This document shows positions 63,966-64,000 of a DNA stretch of 64,000 nt, one piece after another. The stretch's first letter is position 1; each line of letters begins with the position of its first letter. The DNA comes from JBKEDF01 sp047975325 (lineage in GTDB: Bacteria; Pseudomonadota; Alphaproteobacteria; Rhodobacterales; Rhodobacteraceae): the NCBI GenBank assembly GCA_047975325.1, contig JBKEDF010000032.1:61185-125184 (forward strand), read 5' to 3'. The notes beneath the pieces are model-generated. The model worked only from the letters and a program-made list of their open reading frames with translations, was not told where the DNA came from and made no database searches. Both the position numbers and the translations under genes were made by a program.

Positions 63966-64000
63966 GGGCGTTGGTATAAGTAATGGCGGGATGCTTTAGG

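Noticed and set aside
1..64000. CRISPR array, prophage genes or toxin-antitoxin pair
   Set aside because: No regular direct repeats with spacers, no phage structural genes and no convincing small paired genes were seen on either strand.

Overview
The window looks like a chromosomal piece of an alphaproteobacterium of the Rhodobacteraceae/Rhodobacterales type. The evidence is the IF-3 sequence, the glyQ-FkbM-DUF6446-glyS block, the DUF1289-ruvX-ccmI block, a GC content that looks high (estimated by eye, not counted), and dense minus-strand operons with ATGA stop/start overlaps. No plasmid, phage or CRISPR signature is visible. The only mobile DNA is an IS630-type transposase remnant at the right edge.

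Region 1 (1-21.4 kb): a type VI secretion (T6SS) operon on the plus strand carries tssE, tssF, tssG, an FHA protein (tagH/fha), tssK, tssL with an OmpA domain, tssM, and a TagF-PP2C fusion. Nearly every junction overlaps. Hcp, VgrG, ClpV and TssABC must lie to the left, outside the window. The operon runs with almost no gap into a Wza-like polysaccharide export lipoprotein. A rhomboid protease follows, and then a minus-strand exopolysaccharide module: sugar-phosphate transferase, TPR lipoprotein, second export protein and outer-membrane barrel. A family 2 glycosyltransferase diverges from that module and ends at a perfect-palindrome terminator.

Region 2 (21.4-42.8 kb): a membrane-anchored alanine-rich protein with 11-residue repeats is followed by infC, which probably starts at an AUA codon. 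Next is a long minus-strand catabolic locus (MarR regulator, zinc dehydrogenase, RbsABC-type sugar importer, L-fucose-dehydrogenase-like SDR, UxaA-type dehydratase, CoA-transferase, enoyl-CoA hydratase, glycerate 2-kinase), probably for a sugar or sugar acid. Housekeeping genes follow: DUF1289, ruvX, ccmI, glyS, DUF6446, FkbM methyltransferase and glyQ. A divergent secreted SPOR/peptidoglycan-binding protein carries a trypsin-like domain that has lost its catalytic triad.

Region 3 (42.8-53.7 kb): a LacI-controlled operon couples a PotABCD-type importer to a nucleoside hydrolase and an adenosine-deaminase-family enzyme. A perfect 16-bp palindrome in front of lacI is the likely operator. An AbgA-like amidohydrolase, a DUF389 membrane protein, a CoA-binding protein and rlmB follow. 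A tRNA with anticodon GTA has an unusual six-pair D-stem.

Region 4 (53.7-64 kb): a minus-strand operon reads TPP enzyme, HisD/HpsN-like dehydrogenase, CUT1 importer (binding protein, two permeases, ATPase) and GMC oxidoreductase. Two genes are broken: the TPP enzyme by an in-frame TAG and the ATPase by one extra G in a G8 run. With the adjacent IS630 remnant this suggests a decaying accessory operon, unless the breaks are assembly errors. The most useful leads are the paired loss of the phosphothreonine reader and eraser residues in the T6SS, the odd tRNA, the dead-triad SPOR protein, the 11-mer protein and the nucleoside operon.
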